A stretch of 64,000 bases of DNA from Sva-07 sp963829585. GTDB taxonomy: Bacteria > Actinomycetota > Acidimicrobiia > Acidimicrobiales > Ilumatobacteraceae. The stretch is taken from assembly GCA_963829585.1 (NCBI GenBank), contig CAWHJD010000005.1, forward strand, positions 124,001-188,000, in the 5' to 3' direction. The notes beneath the pieces were generated by a model. The model was not told where the DNA came from, did no database searches, and saw only the letters and a program-made list of their open reading frames with translations. The position numbers were made by a program, and so were the translations under genes. Shown here one piece after another: positions 35,639 through 44,252 of this stretch (within the stretch, counting starts at the first letter, position 1; every line of letters starts with the position of its first letter).

Positions 35639-36940
35639 TCAGGCGGGGATGAGGCGGGCGACGGTGCCGGCGTTGGAGACGGCGAAGAGATCACCGTCGG
35701 GACCCGTGGAGATCGCTGCGAGGCCGTCGAGCCGGGCGATCTCGATGACCCGGGGTTCGCCGGGGGGCACGGTCGGGTCGAGCGCCCAGATCTGGCCGGT
35801 GCAGTAGTCGCCGAACACGTACCAGCCCTGCAGGTCGGGGACCGATTCGGCGCGCGCGACCGCGCCGCCGCTCACCGAGCACCGACCGTCGTCGTGGTCG
35901 TAGACGAACAGGGGCTCGAGCGCCCCTTCGCTCGACTGGTCGGCGTTGAAGGGTTCGAAACCCTCGACTGCGCTCCAGCCGAAGCTGGCGCCGCGAGCGG
36001 CATCCATCCGGTCGGCCGTCGCTCGGGCCCGGTTGACCTCTTCCCAGTCGCCCTGGCCGACGTCGGCGATCCACAGGTCGCCGGTGGGCGCATCGAAGGA
36101 GAAGCGCCACGGGTTTCGCAGCCCGTACGCCCAGATCGTGGGGTCGGCTCCGGCCGTGTCGACGAACGGGTTGTCCGCCGGCACGCTGAACGGCTGATCG
36201 CCGCTGGCGACGGGGTCGATGCGCAGGATCTTGCCGAGCCGCGAACCGAGATCGAGCGCTCGACGCCCGGGATCGCCCCCGGAACCTCCGTCGCCGAGGC
36301 CGATGTACAGCAGCTGGTCGGGCCCGAACGCCAGCTGGCCGCCGTTGTGATTCTCGTACGGCTGGTCGACGGTGAGGACCTCACGACGCGACGACGGGTC
36401 GAAGACACCGGTGGCCGGATCGACGGCGAACTCGGCGACGACCGTGTCGCCGGACGTCGTCGTGTAGTCGACGTAGGCCAGGTCGGCAGTCGGGTGGAAT
36501 GCCAGTCCGAGCAGGCCCTGCTCGCCGTTCGCGTCGGTGAGGTCGCTGATGTCGAGCACGACGTCAGTCGACAGGTCGGTGACGGCGACCACCTTGCCGG
36601 GTTGCTCGACGACGAAGGCCATGGCATCGCCGGGACGTGAGGTCAGCTGCACCGGCTGGTCGAAGTCGCCGATCTCGTAGAGGGACACGGCCGGTGTGGG
36701 CAGCGGTCCCGCAACAGCGGTCGTCGGCGCAGGTGCGTTCGAACCGGTCGAACCGGTCGACGGGGGAGTCGTGGTGATCACCGCGCCGCCGGTGGTGGCC
36801 GGTGTCGTGGGGGGTCCGGCTCCGAACGAGCTGTCGGTGCGAGGTGGCCCGTCGGAGCCACAACCTGCAGCGACGACGCCGAGCGTCAGTGCAGCGACGA
36901 GACTCAGTGAACGGCGCGAGGGCCATCGGGCATCCATCAC
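35639..36940 (-). CDS. PQQ-dependent sugar dehydrogenase-like lipoprotein
   Basis: 433 residues. Lipoprotein signal with lipobox VAAGC near residue 27, a Thr/Pro-rich linker, then a six-bladed beta-propeller of the soluble glucose/sorbosone dehydrogenase type: GEQGLLGLAFHP, HNGGQLAFGPDQLLYIGLGDGG, GKILRIDP, YGLRNPWRFSFD, IADVGQGDWEEVNR. These match the PQQ- and calcium-binding blades. Probably oxidises a sugar or aldose outside the membrane; substrate unknown. ATG pair at 36940/36937, with TAGAGA about seven bases upstream on this strand. Confidence 0.87.
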   Translation of the reverse strand: MMDARWPSRRSLSLVAALTLGVVAAGCGSDGPPRTDSSFGAGPPTTPATTGGAVITTTPPSTGSTGSNAPAPTTAVAGPLPTPAVSLYEIGDFDQPVQLTSRPGDAMAFVVEQPGKVVAVTDLSTDVVLDISDLTDANGEQGLLGLAFHPTADLAYVDYTTTSGDTVVAEFAVDPATGVFDPSSRREVLTVDQPYENHNGGQLAFGPDQLLYIGLGDGGSGGDPGRRALDLGSRLGKILRIDPVASGDQPFSVPADNPFVDTAGADPTIWAYGLRNPWRFSFDAPTGDLWIADVGQGDWEEVNRARATADRMDAARGASFGWSAVEGFEPFNADQSSEGALEPLFVYDHDDGRCSVSGGAVARAESVPDLQGWYVFGDYCTGQIWALDPTVPPGEPRVIEIARLDGLAAISTGPDGDLFAVSNAGTVARLIPA

Positions 36941-36983
36941 CCCATCTCTACCGCACGAACCCGGGGTGCGGACATCGGGCTCG

Positions 36984-37892
36984 TCATTGGGTGATGCGGA
37001 TCAGGCCTTCCTGCACGACGCTGACCGCAAGCCGCCCGTCGCGGGTGAAGATCGATCCCTGGGCCATTCCCCGAGCCGCCGAGGTCGACACCGCCGACTG
37101 GTCGTAGAGCAGCCAGTCGTCGGCACGAAACGGTCGATGGAACCACATGGCGTGGTCGACGCTGGCCATCTGCATACCCGGACTGTCCCACCCGAGCCCG
37201 AACGGAAGGATCGTGGTGTCGAGCAACGTCATGTCGCTGGCGTAGGTGACGACGCACGCGTGCAGCACCGCATCGTCGGGCAGTGTGCCGTCGGCGCGCA
37301 ACCACACCTGCTGGCTCGTGGTCGGTTGGCCCTTGCGGCTCAGCGGATCGCCGGAGACGTAGCGCAGATCGATCGGGCGGGGACGGTCGTACCAGTCGCC
37401 GATCTGTTCGGCGTACGGCGCCATCCGCGTGCGGAAGTCGGGCAGATCGGCGGGATCGCCCATGTCGGTGGGCATCGTGAGCTGGTGGTCGGGGCCGTCC
37501 TCGTGGTCGTGGAAGCTCGCCTGCAGGTTGAAGATGGCCCGGCCGTGCTGGATCGCGACGACGCGCCGCGTGGAGAAGCTCCGGCCGTCGCGGATGCGGT
37601 CGACCTCGTACAGGATCGGAACCGTCGGATCACCCGGACGAAGGAAGTACGCGTGCAGTGAGTGGACGAGCCGGTCGCGCTCGTCGATCGTGCGGGCGGC
37701 GGCGACGAGGGCTTGGCCGGCGACCTGCCCACCGAAGACCCGTTGGCGATTCTCGTCGGGTGAGTTGCCCCGGAAGATGTTCACCTCGATCGCTTCCAGG
37801 TCGAGGAGCGCGACGAGGTCGTCCAGCGCCGCTTGGCTCTCGGGTGTGGACGCGGCGGGATCGATCGGTGTGCTCTCCATGGCAGTCGTCAT
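36984..37892 (-). CDS. tesB: Acyl-CoA thioesterase II (TesB-like)
   Basis: Hydrolyses fatty acyl-CoA to free acid and CoA. About 302 residues, a double hot-dog protein. N-terminal domain: FRGNSPDENRQRVFGGQVAGQALVAA and HSLHAYFLRPGD; C-terminal domain: SVDHAMWFHRPFRADDWLLYDQ, SAARGMAQGSIFTRDGRLAVSVVQEGL, all typical of TesB. ATG 37892 (MTTAMESTP) is preferred over 37913 because it leaves room for TAGGAC as a -10 eight bases upstream; the ATG at 37913 would leave three bases to the divergent gene. Confidence 0.9.
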   Translation of the reverse strand: MTTAMESTPIDPAASTPESQAALDDLVALLDLEAIEVNIFRGNSPDENRQRVFGGQVAGQALVAAARTIDERDRLVHSLHAYFLRPGDPTVPILYEVDRIRDGRSFSTRRVVAIQHGRAIFNLQASFHDHEDGPDHQLTMPTDMGDPADLPDFRTRMAPYAEQIGDWYDRPRPIDLRYVSGDPLSRKGQPTTSQQVWLRADGTLPDDAVLHACVVTYASDMTLLDTTILPFGLGWDSPGMQMASVDHAMWFHRPFRADDWLLYDQSAVSTSAARGMAQGSIFTRDGRLAVSVVQEGLIRITQ

Positions 37893-37916
37893 GTTGGCAC
37901 GTCCTACAGTCATGCC
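37893..37916. promoter_or_regulatory. Compact divergent promoter for tesB and nitroreductase
   Basis: A 24-bp spacer holds TACAGT (37905-37910, six bases before the plus-strand ATG) and, on the other strand, TAGGAC (37901-37906, eight bases before the minus-strand ATG). The two hexamers share the central TA. No ribosome site on either side. Confidence 0.5.
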
Positions 37917-38570
37917 ATGACCTTGCTCGACCTGTCCGCAGATGACGTCCTCAACACCACCCGCGCCGTTCGCAAGCGGCTCGACTTCTCACGGCCGGTG
38001 GAGGACGACGTCATCCGCGAGTGTGTCGCCACGGCGATGCAGGCCCCGTCGGGCTCGAACCTGATGACGATGCAGTTCGTGGTCGTCAAGGACGCCGTGA
38101 AGCGTCATGCGATCGGCGAGATCTACAAGCAGTGCTGGGCGATCTACAGCTCGATGCCGTTCTTCGCCGGCGCGATCAAGAAGGAGGGCGAGATCGAGCA
38201 GGCGCAGCAGGATCGCGTCGTCGATTCGGCGACCTACCTGTCCGAGCACATGGCCGACGCGCCCGCCCTGGTGATCGGATGCACCGCCGGCCGCGTCGAC
38301 GGTGCGCCGGCGATGATGTCGGCGTCGTCGATGGGCAACATCCTGCCCGGCATGTGGAGCTTCATGCTGGCCGCGCGGGCCCGCGGGCTCGGCACGGCGT
38401 GGACGACGATCGCGTTGATGATGGAGAAGGAGGTGGCCGACGTCGTCGGCATCCCCTTCGACGAGATGCAGCAGGCCTGTCTCACGCCGCTCGCGTACAC
38501 GATGGGCACCGACTTCAAGCGGGCGATTCGCCCCGATCCCGACACGATCATCCACTGGGACACCTGGTGA
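37917..38570 (+). CDS. Nitroreductase family protein
   Basis: 217-residue FMN-dependent oxidoreductase. The N-terminal TTRAVRKRLDFSRPV and AMQAPSGSNLMTMQFVVVKD bind FMN phosphate; GNILPGMWSFMLAARARGLGTAWTT is the conserved helix of the family, followed by VGIPFDEMQQACLTPLAYTMG. Physiological substrate unknown; some actinobacterial relatives use F420. ATG 37917 has TACAGT six bases upstream, fitting a leaderless mRNA. Its stop overlaps the next start (GTGA). Confidence 0.87.
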   Translation: MTLLDLSADDVLNTTRAVRKRLDFSRPVEDDVIRECVATAMQAPSGSNLMTMQFVVVKDAVKRHAIGEIYKQCWAIYSSMPFFAGAIKKEGEIEQAQQDRVVDSATYLSEHMADAPALVIGCTAGRVDGAPAMMSASSMGNILPGMWSFMLAARARGLGTAWTTIALMMEKEVADVVGIPFDEMQQACLTPLAYTMGTDFKRAIRPDPDTIIHWDTW

Positions 38571-39199
38571 CGCCCGAGCGTCGCAACCTGGCGCTCGCCA
38601 CGAAAGGTTTCATGCCCGCCGACGAGGGCGACGCCCTCTGGGAGGCGGCCGTCGATGCGGCCCGGGCGGTGCCCGGTGCGCCGATGCTCGAGGTCGGCTC
38701 CTACTGCGGGCGCTCGACGGTGTGGCTCGGCGATGCCGCCGAGTCGGCCGGTGTGGTGTTGTTCGCCGTCGACCACCACCGTGGGTCGGAGGAGAACCAG
38801 GCCGGCTGGGACCACCACGACCCCGACGTCGTCGATCCGCGCACCGGCAAGATGGACACACTGCCGTTCTTCCGTGACGCCATCCACGACGCCGGGCTCG
38901 AGGACTCGGTCGTCGCCGTCGTCGGCAAGTCGCCGATCGTCGCGGCGACATGGACGACGCCGTTGTCGTTCCTCTTCATCGACGGCGGACACGGCGACGA
39001 ACCGGCCCGTCTCGACTACGAGGGCTGGACGCCGCACGTCGCCGTGGGCGGCACGTTGGCGATCCACGACGTGTTCCCCGATCCGGCCGACGGTGGCCGC
39101 CCACCGTACGAACAGATCTTCCGACCGGCACTCGAATCCGGTCGCTTCTCGCTCGTGTCGGCGACCGGCTCGCTACGCGTGCTGCGTCGTGTCCACTGA
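38567..39199 (+). CDS. Class I SAM-dependent methyltransferase (family 24-like)
   Basis: 210 residues. Motif I reads PMLEVGSYCGRSTVWLGDAA and the acidic strand end is VVLFAVDHHRGSEE; PLSFLFIDGGHGDEPARLDYEGWTPHVAVGGTLAIHDVF is typical of the methyltransferase_24 group (cephalosporin hydroxylase/sugar O-methyltransferase-like). Substrate unknown. GTG 38567 overlaps the nitroreductase stop by four bases. Its 3' end overlaps the convergent MFS gene by 27 bases. Confidence 0.82.
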   Translation: MTPERRNLALATKGFMPADEGDALWEAAVDAARAVPGAPMLEVGSYCGRSTVWLGDAAESAGVVLFAVDHHRGSEENQAGWDHHDPDVVDPRTGKMDTLPFFRDAIHDAGLEDSVVAVVGKSPIVAATWTTPLSFLFIDGGHGDEPARLDYEGWTPHVAVGGTLAIHDVFPDPADGGRPPYEQIFRPALESGRFSLVSATGSLRVLRRVH

Positions 39200-40339
39200 C
39201 GACCGGGTCCAGCTCCCGAACTGACGCATCACGACGAATCGCTGTCGGTCGACGTACAGCAGCAGCCCGGAGCCGACCGCCATCACCGCCGCCGCCACGA
39301 TGCCGAGCGTGACGGTGGAGCCGGCAGCGTAGAGCGCACCTCCGAGGAGGGGGCCGAAGACCCGGCCGAGCGCCATGACCGCTTGGGCATCGCCGGCGCG
39401 TTCTTCGGGGAAGTTGGACCGGGCGGCGAGGAGGGTGAAGGCGGCGGGAACACCCATGAAGAACACGAACCCCCATCCGATCATCGCCGCGCCGAACAGC
39501 AGTCCGCTGCGCGACAGCGCGATCGCCAGCGCGCACAGCGCCGTCATCAGGAACCAGATGCCGGCCGGCCCTCGTCGGCCGGTCCATCGAGCGGACGGGA
39601 TCGACGCCAGCGCGTTGGCGCTGAAGATCAGCGACACCGTGAGGGGTGTGAGCCCGTCGAGCTCCTCACCGATGGCGGCCGCGTAGACGAACACCGACGA
39701 CCCACCGAGCGTGAGGAGGGTGAGCGCGAACAGGATCGCCTTCGCGGCACGTGTCGCGACGTGGCGGGTGCGGTGCGGACGAAGGTGGTCGAGGCGCGGA
39801 ACCTGACGGGTGAAGGCGAGCGGCATGGCCGTGATGGCCGCCAGGACCACGAACAGCCAGTCCAGCCCCGCCGAGTGCAGGACGATGGCGATGAGCGGGG
39901 AGGCGACGACGCCGACCAGTGGGCCGACGACGGCGACATCGCCGGTCCTTCCGGGGTGACCGAATGCTGCCTGCCAGGCAATCCATGCGGCAAAACCGAG
40001 TGAGAGCCCGCTGACGAAGCGGAGCGCCACGAGCAGCTCGAACGTGGTCGCGGCCGCCGAGCCGAGGTTGGAGAAGACGCCCAGCAACGTGCCGATCACG
40101 AAGATGCCGCGGACGGGATGGAGGAAACGGCCACCGACCCACGACGCGACGACGAAACCACCGAGCTGCGCCGTCGACGTGAGGCCGGCCGTGCCGATCG
40201 CGACCTCGTACTGCTCGGCGACCGAGGAGAGGAAGAACGGTGTCGCGGTGAAGACGGCCGTGCTCGAGGCAATGGCGACCAGCAGCGCCGCCGGCACCGT
40301 TGGCTTGGCCGCTGCGAGGAGCCGGACCGGGACGGACAC
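39173..40339 (-). CDS. MFS transporter (drug/sugar efflux type)
   Basis: 388 residues with about twelve hydrophobic segments; AGLTSTAQLGGFVVASWVGGRFLHPV and LRFVSGLSLGFAAWIAW carry the loop 2-3 and helix 5 style motifs of the DHA1/AraJ-like MFS group. Substrate unknown. GTG 40339 lies seven bases after the plsC stop, so it is probably the second gene of a plsC-MFS unit. Confidence 0.83.
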   Translation of the reverse strand: MSVPVRLLAAAKPTVPAALLVAIASSTAVFTATPFFLSSVAEQYEVAIGTAGLTSTAQLGGFVVASWVGGRFLHPVRGIFVIGTLLGVFSNLGSAAATTFELLVALRFVSGLSLGFAAWIAWQAAFGHPGRTGDVAVVGPLVGVVASPLIAIVLHSAGLDWLFVVLAAITAMPLAFTRQVPRLDHLRPHRTRHVATRAAKAILFALTLLTLGGSSVFVYAAAIGEELDGLTPLTVSLIFSANALASIPSARWTGRRGPAGIWFLMTALCALAIALSRSGLLFGAAMIGWGFVFFMGVPAAFTLLAARSNFPEERAGDAQAVMALGRVFGPLLGGALYAAGSTVTLGIVAAAVMAVGSGLLLYVDRQRFVVMRQFGSWTRSSVDTTQHA

Positions 40340-40346
40340 GCGTCGC

Positions 40347-41102
40347 TCAGTCGCCGAACTCGCGCCGGAGTTCGTCGCGACCGGCGATGATCGCCTGGCG
40401 CACCTGTTCGCTCAGCGCGGCGACGTCGTCCATCGTGAGCCCTTCGGTGCTGATCGGCTCGAGCACGCGGACCTCGGCCTCTGCATACCCGAGGCGCCAG
40501 TCGTGCTTGCGCAGGGCGTCGCGGGTTCCGTAGACGGCGAGGGGCAGCACGGGAACCTGCGCCTCGATCGCGAGTCGGAAGGCGCCGGTCTTGAACGGCC
40601 GGAGTTCACCGGTCTTCGAGCGGGTGCCCTCCGGGAAGATCATGACCGACACCTTCGAGTTCAGCCGCTCGCGTGACGCCTCGAGCGCTTTGGCGATCGA
40701 GGTGGCGTCGCCGCGTTCGAGTGGGATGTCGCGCGCGAGGCGCATCATCCATCCGACGAGAGGGATGCGCAGGATCTCGATCTTCGACATCCACTTCATC
40801 TCGGTGGGCAGGTGCGAGATCAGGAGGATGTCGACGAAGCTCTCGTGGTTCGACACGACCACGTAGGGGCGCCGCATGTCGTCGGGCAGCTTGCCCGAGG
40901 TGCGGAACTTCCACAGCGGTGTGAGCCGTTCGTGAACGACGGTCAGCTTGCGGAACAGGTACCCCGCGGCGTAGGCGCCCTTGTCGAAGGGCATGGTGAC
41001 GAGTCGCACCACGGCGACCATGGGCGTCCACACGAGGATCACCACGCCGAGCACGAACCAACTCCAGATCGAGAAGATGGTCCGGGCAAACGTCGACTTC
41101 AT
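40347..41102 (-). CDS. plsC: 1-acyl-sn-glycerol-3-phosphate acyltransferase (PlsC family)
   Basis: Adds the second acyl chain to lysophosphatidate, giving phosphatidic acid. 251 residues. N-terminal membrane helix IWSWFVLGVVILVWTPMVAVV; catalytic HxxxxD in VVSNHESFVD; substrate motif IFPEGTRSKTGEL; later block PVLPLAVYG. ATG 41102 (MKSTFARTIFS) chosen because TACCTT lies seven bases upstream on this strand; the longer reading to 41237 adds non-conserved residues. Confidence 0.88.
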   Translation of the reverse strand: MKSTFARTIFSIWSWFVLGVVILVWTPMVAVVRLVTMPFDKGAYAAGYLFRKLTVVHERLTPLWKFRTSGKLPDDMRRPYVVVSNHESFVDILLISHLPTEMKWMSKIEILRIPLVGWMMRLARDIPLERGDATSIAKALEASRERLNSKVSVMIFPEGTRSKTGELRPFKTGAFRLAIEAQVPVLPLAVYGTRDALRKHDWRLGYAEAEVRVLEPISTEGLTMDDVAALSEQVRQAIIAGRDELRREFGD

Positions 41103-41284
41103 GCCCCGGAAGGTAACAGCCCGACACCCGTCCTCCCGCTGCGGGGCGGCCGCGCTGTTCCGGGGATCGTTCGTCACCGTCCGTGGATCGTCGTCGAGGT
41201 CCAACGACCCTGTTCGTGTCATCGACGAGGGGGTCACGATCAGATCAGGTGGATGTTGAGCACCCGTCGGGAAGGAGGGGTCCG

Positions 41285-41455
41285 GTGAGCGAGCATGCCG
41301 CCGAGATGGTCGCCTATGCGGTGGCGTTCACCGTCCTCGTCGTGGCGGGAATGTTCCTGCGCACGATCGTCCTCAACTTCTTCGTCGGACCGTTGATCGT
41401 CGTGGGCTCCGTGGCACTCCTGACACCGCTGCTCTCGCGGAGGCGACCGCCATGA
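41285..41455 (+). CDS. Small hydrophobic membrane protein
   Basis: 56 residues, almost entirely two adjacent hydrophobic segments (MVAYAVAFTVLVVAGMFL and NFFVGPLIVVGSVALLTPLL) ending in SRRRPP. GTG 41285 follows a good AAGGAGGGG ribosome site. Its stop overlaps the DUF457 gene start (ATGA), so the two are translationally coupled and may act together in the membrane. No known family. Confidence 0.65.
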   Translation: MSEHAAEMVAYAVAFTVLVVAGMFLRTIVLNFFVGPLIVVGSVALLTPLLSRRRPP

Positions 41456-42477
41456 GCTGGGCAGCGCACGAGCTCGAATCGGTCATCCTGCACCGCCACA
41501 TGGATCGCACCGGTCGGGCGTGGCGGATCAGCTACATGGCGATCCTCGTCGGTGCGCTCATGCCCGATTTCACGAAGTTGCCCGTCTACGGGCTCCACAT
41601 CGGCCGATGGGAACTGATCAAGGCTCCGGAGCCGTGGATGTACCACCGAGGTTGGCCGGGATCCGGGCCCACGCATTCGCTGGTGGCCGGGATCCTCGTC
41701 GCGTGCGTTGTGTACCTCATCACCCGGAGCAAGCCGTGGGGCATCGGCATCCTCATCGGCTATTGGTCGCATGTCCTGACCGATACCGCCGACTCCGTCG
41801 GCGCGATGATGTTCTTCCCCTTCACGACCCAGCACTACAGCATCGGCATGTGGCAGTACTCGTCGCAGCAGGGCCGCTACGGAGATGCCGCCGCGTACTA
41901 TTCCAGCCTCGGCTGGGCATGGGACGTGGTCTGGCTCGTGCTGCTGGTGCTCCTCGCACGAGAGGCCCTCACGGCAAAGTACTTCCACGCCAACGTCGAG
42001 CCGGCCGATCCGTTCTGGGGAACGCTGCAGCACAGATTCCGGATGCCCGATCACGTGCGACGTGCGGTGTTCCGCGCCTACGTCGTGTACGGGGCGGCAA
42101 GGCTGGTCGGCTGGTTCCTGTGGGCGCGCCTGCTCAACCCGAAACGGGGCACCGAGACGATGGACCTGTCGTGGACGGGGCCGGGCTGGGTGCAGGCCCC
42201 ACCACGATTCCAGGTCGCGGCGACCTGGGGCGGCTTCGCGGTCGCAACGATCATCGGTCTCACGGGCACGGCCCTGACCGCGTACCTGGCGTGGCAGGCC
42301 ATGAGCAGGCTCCCGGAGCTCCACCACAGCGTCATCCCTGCGATGCAACCTGCTGATTGCACGGCTGAACCGATGGCCGTCAGCCTCGCTCAGGCGTTGG
42401 GCGACGACGTGGTCTCCGAGACCGTCGTCGCCGTGCCGGGCGCGGTGTTGAGGGTGTCATCGGTCGCTGACACTTGA
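41452..42477 (+). CDS. Membrane-bound metal-dependent hydrolase-like protein (DUF457/YdjM type)
   Basis: 341 residues with several membrane helices. The conserved polar motifs of the DUF457 family are visible: SWAAHELESVI near the N-terminus, GALMPDFTKLP, SGPTHSLVAGI and LIGYWSHVLTDTADS, a His/Asp set that could bind metal. Segments WLVLLVLLAREAL and FAVATIIGLTGTALTAYLAW cross the membrane. Activity in this family is unproven. Coupled to the small hydrophobic protein upstream. Confidence 0.7.
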   Translation: MSWAAHELESVILHRHMDRTGRAWRISYMAILVGALMPDFTKLPVYGLHIGRWELIKAPEPWMYHRGWPGSGPTHSLVAGILVACVVYLITRSKPWGIGILIGYWSHVLTDTADSVGAMMFFPFTTQHYSIGMWQYSSQQGRYGDAAAYYSSLGWAWDVVWLVLLVLLAREALTAKYFHANVEPADPFWGTLQHRFRMPDHVRRAVFRAYVVYGAARLVGWFLWARLLNPKRGTETMDLSWTGPGWVQAPPRFQVAATWGGFAVATIIGLTGTALTAYLAWQAMSRLPELHHSVIPAMQPADCTAEPMAVSLAQALGDDVVSETVVAVPGAVLRVSSVADT

Positions 42478-42506
42478 CAGGCGAACGAGCTCCGTCACCC
42501 CGCTGC

Positions 42507-43523
42507 TCAGAATGGGACGAAGACGTCGCTGGCCGGCGTGGAGCGGGTGATCGCGTCGACGGCCAGCACGACCGCCGCAGCGGTGTACGAGGTGTGCTCG
42601 TCGAACGGGAACAGCACGGGTTCGGGATAGACGATGCCGGTCCAGTACGAGCCGTCGTCGCGTCGGTGGGTGCGTGTCCACCTCAAGAGATCGGTCGCCG
42701 TCGCGGTGTCGCCGATGGCGGCGTACGCGAGCGCGCACTCGGCCGTCTCGGAGGCGGTCACCCAGGGCTCGTCGCTCACGCACCGGATGCCGAGGCCCTC
42801 CATGGCGAACTCGTCCCAGCCGTCGGCCATGCGGGCCTTCGCGGCCTCGCCGGTGAGCACGCCGGTGAGCACGGGGTAGTACCAGTCCATCGCCCAGCGG
42901 GTCTTCGGCTCGAAGGCGTCGGGACGGTTGCGAACGGCGTCGGCCATCACGTCGGCGGCCGCGATCCAGTCGGGGCGGGCCTCGCCCACACTCTCGCCGA
43001 GCCGCGCGCCGCAACGCAGCGCATGCTGGATGCTGGACGTGCCGGTGAGCAGTGCGTAGTCCCACGGCCGGGCGTCCGGCTCGATCGCCCACAGGGGGAG
43101 GCCGTCGTGGCGGCGCAGCGACAGCACGAACTCGAGGGCACGCTCGACGGTCGGCCACATGTTCTCCGCGAATCCGCGGTCCCACGTGTTGCGCATGTGG
43201 TGACACACGCCGGTCGCGATGTACGCGCACACGTTGGTGTCGAGCTTGTCGTCCGCGACCGATCCGTCGGAGTGGTAGTACGCATGCCACGAACCGTCGG
43301 GTCGCTGCGTGTCGACGAGCCACTCGTAGGCCCGCTCGGCCTCGTCGTGGAAGCCGGCCACGTCGAGGGCCATGGAGGTCTCGACGTGATTCCACGGGTC
43401 GCAGTGCCCGCCGGGGAACCACGGGATCATCCCGGTGTCGAGCTGCAGCGAGGCGAGATGACGACCCGTGAGATGGAGCTCGTCGGCGCTGAGCACGCCG
43501 GGGAGATCGGGGAGGTGACTCAT
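42507..43523 (-). CDS. Alpha/alpha-barrel enzyme, prenyltransferase/squalene-oxidase-repeat-like
   Basis: 338 residues with repeated helical pairs, resembling the (alpha/alpha)6 barrel of prenyltransferase or squalene-oxidase repeats and some glycosidases: WFPGGHCDPWNHVETSMALD, YEWLVDTQRPDGSWHAYY, AALVLSL-type helices and TRTHRRDDGSYWTGIVYPE. The QRPDGSW and RRDDGSYW turns are QW-like motifs. His/Asp-rich GGHCDPWNHVE could be catalytic. True substrate unknown. ATG 43523 overlaps the methyltransferase stop (ATGA): third gene of a tight GT4-methyltransferase-barrel operon, so it may process the same glycan. Confidence 0.7.
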   Translation of the reverse strand: MSHLPDLPGVLSADELHLTGRHLASLQLDTGMIPWFPGGHCDPWNHVETSMALDVAGFHDEAERAYEWLVDTQRPDGSWHAYYHSDGSVADDKLDTNVCAYIATGVCHHMRNTWDRGFAENMWPTVERALEFVLSLRRHDGLPLWAIEPDARPWDYALLTGTSSIQHALRCGARLGESVGEARPDWIAAADVMADAVRNRPDAFEPKTRWAMDWYYPVLTGVLTGEAAKARMADGWDEFAMEGLGIRCVSDEPWVTASETAECALAYAAIGDTATATDLLRWTRTHRRDDGSYWTGIVYPEPVLFPFDEHTSYTAAAVVLAVDAITRSTPASDVFVPF

Positions 43524-44251
43524 CGAGATGGCTCGGCCTGCTTCACGCCGTAGAACACGATGCTCTTGCCGAGCACGGGCGACAGCACCCTGTCGGCCAA
43601 CTTGGTCGACGTGGGTTGCTCCATGATGTCCCACTCGAGGAACTCCCGGTACTTCCTGACGGCGGGGTGGTCGTCGTTGCGGGGCCCGACCGCGCACTTG
43701 AGCCACCAGTACGGTGAATGCAGTGCGTGGGCCCGATGGCTGCCCCGCAGGTCGAGGCCGGCGGTGCGGAGCTTGGCCGACAGCTCGGTGGAGCTGTAGA
43801 TGCGCACGTGGCCGCCCTCGCTCTTCGGGGCGTGGTACTCGTCGGACAGCATCCAGTTGATCTTCTCGGGGAACCACGCCGGCACGGTGGCGGCGAAGTG
43901 GCCGCCGGGCTTGAGCACGCGGACCATTTCGGCGATGGCGGACACGTCGTCCTGGATGTGTTCGAGCACCTCGGAGGTGATGACCACGTCGAAGGAGTCG
44001 TCCGCGAACGGCAGCCTCGTTGCGTCGCCACGCAGGACGCCCTTGAATCGCTCGAGGTCGATCTCGCCGGCGTCGACCATGCCGCCCAGTGTTGCGCGGG
44101 TCTGGACGACCTCGTCCTCGGCGTAGTCGAGCGCCACGACGTTGGCACCGCGGCGGGCGCATTCGAACACGTGGCGGCCGAAGCCGGCGCCGACGTCGAG
44201 GACGCGGTCACCGGGGGCCAGCCCGAGTTGGTCGAAGCGGATCGTCAACAT
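43520..44251 (-). CDS. SAM-dependent methyltransferase (type 11)
   Basis: 243 residues. Motif I VLDVGAGFGRHVFECARRG, acidic strand VVALDYAEDEV, motif for adenine GDATRLPFADDSFDVVITSEVLEHI, then MVRVLKPGGHFAATVPAW. The C-terminal region (PEKINWMLSDEYHAPKSEGG) is as in lipid or sugar methyltransferases. ATG 44251 sits one base after the GT4 stop (TGA C ATG), and its own stop overlaps the next gene. Operon position suggests it methylates the GT4 product; the acceptor is unknown. Confidence 0.85.
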   Translation of the reverse strand: MLTIRFDQLGLAPGDRVLDVGAGFGRHVFECARRGANVVALDYAEDEVVQTRATLGGMVDAGEIDLERFKGVLRGDATRLPFADDSFDVVITSEVLEHIQDDVSAIAEMVRVLKPGGHFAATVPAWFPEKINWMLSDEYHAPKSEGGHVRIYSSTELSAKLRTAGLDLRGSHRAHALHSPYWWLKCAVGPRNDDHPAVRKYREFLEWDIMEQPTSTKLADRVLSPVLGKSIVFYGVKQAEPSR

Positions 44252-44252
44252 G

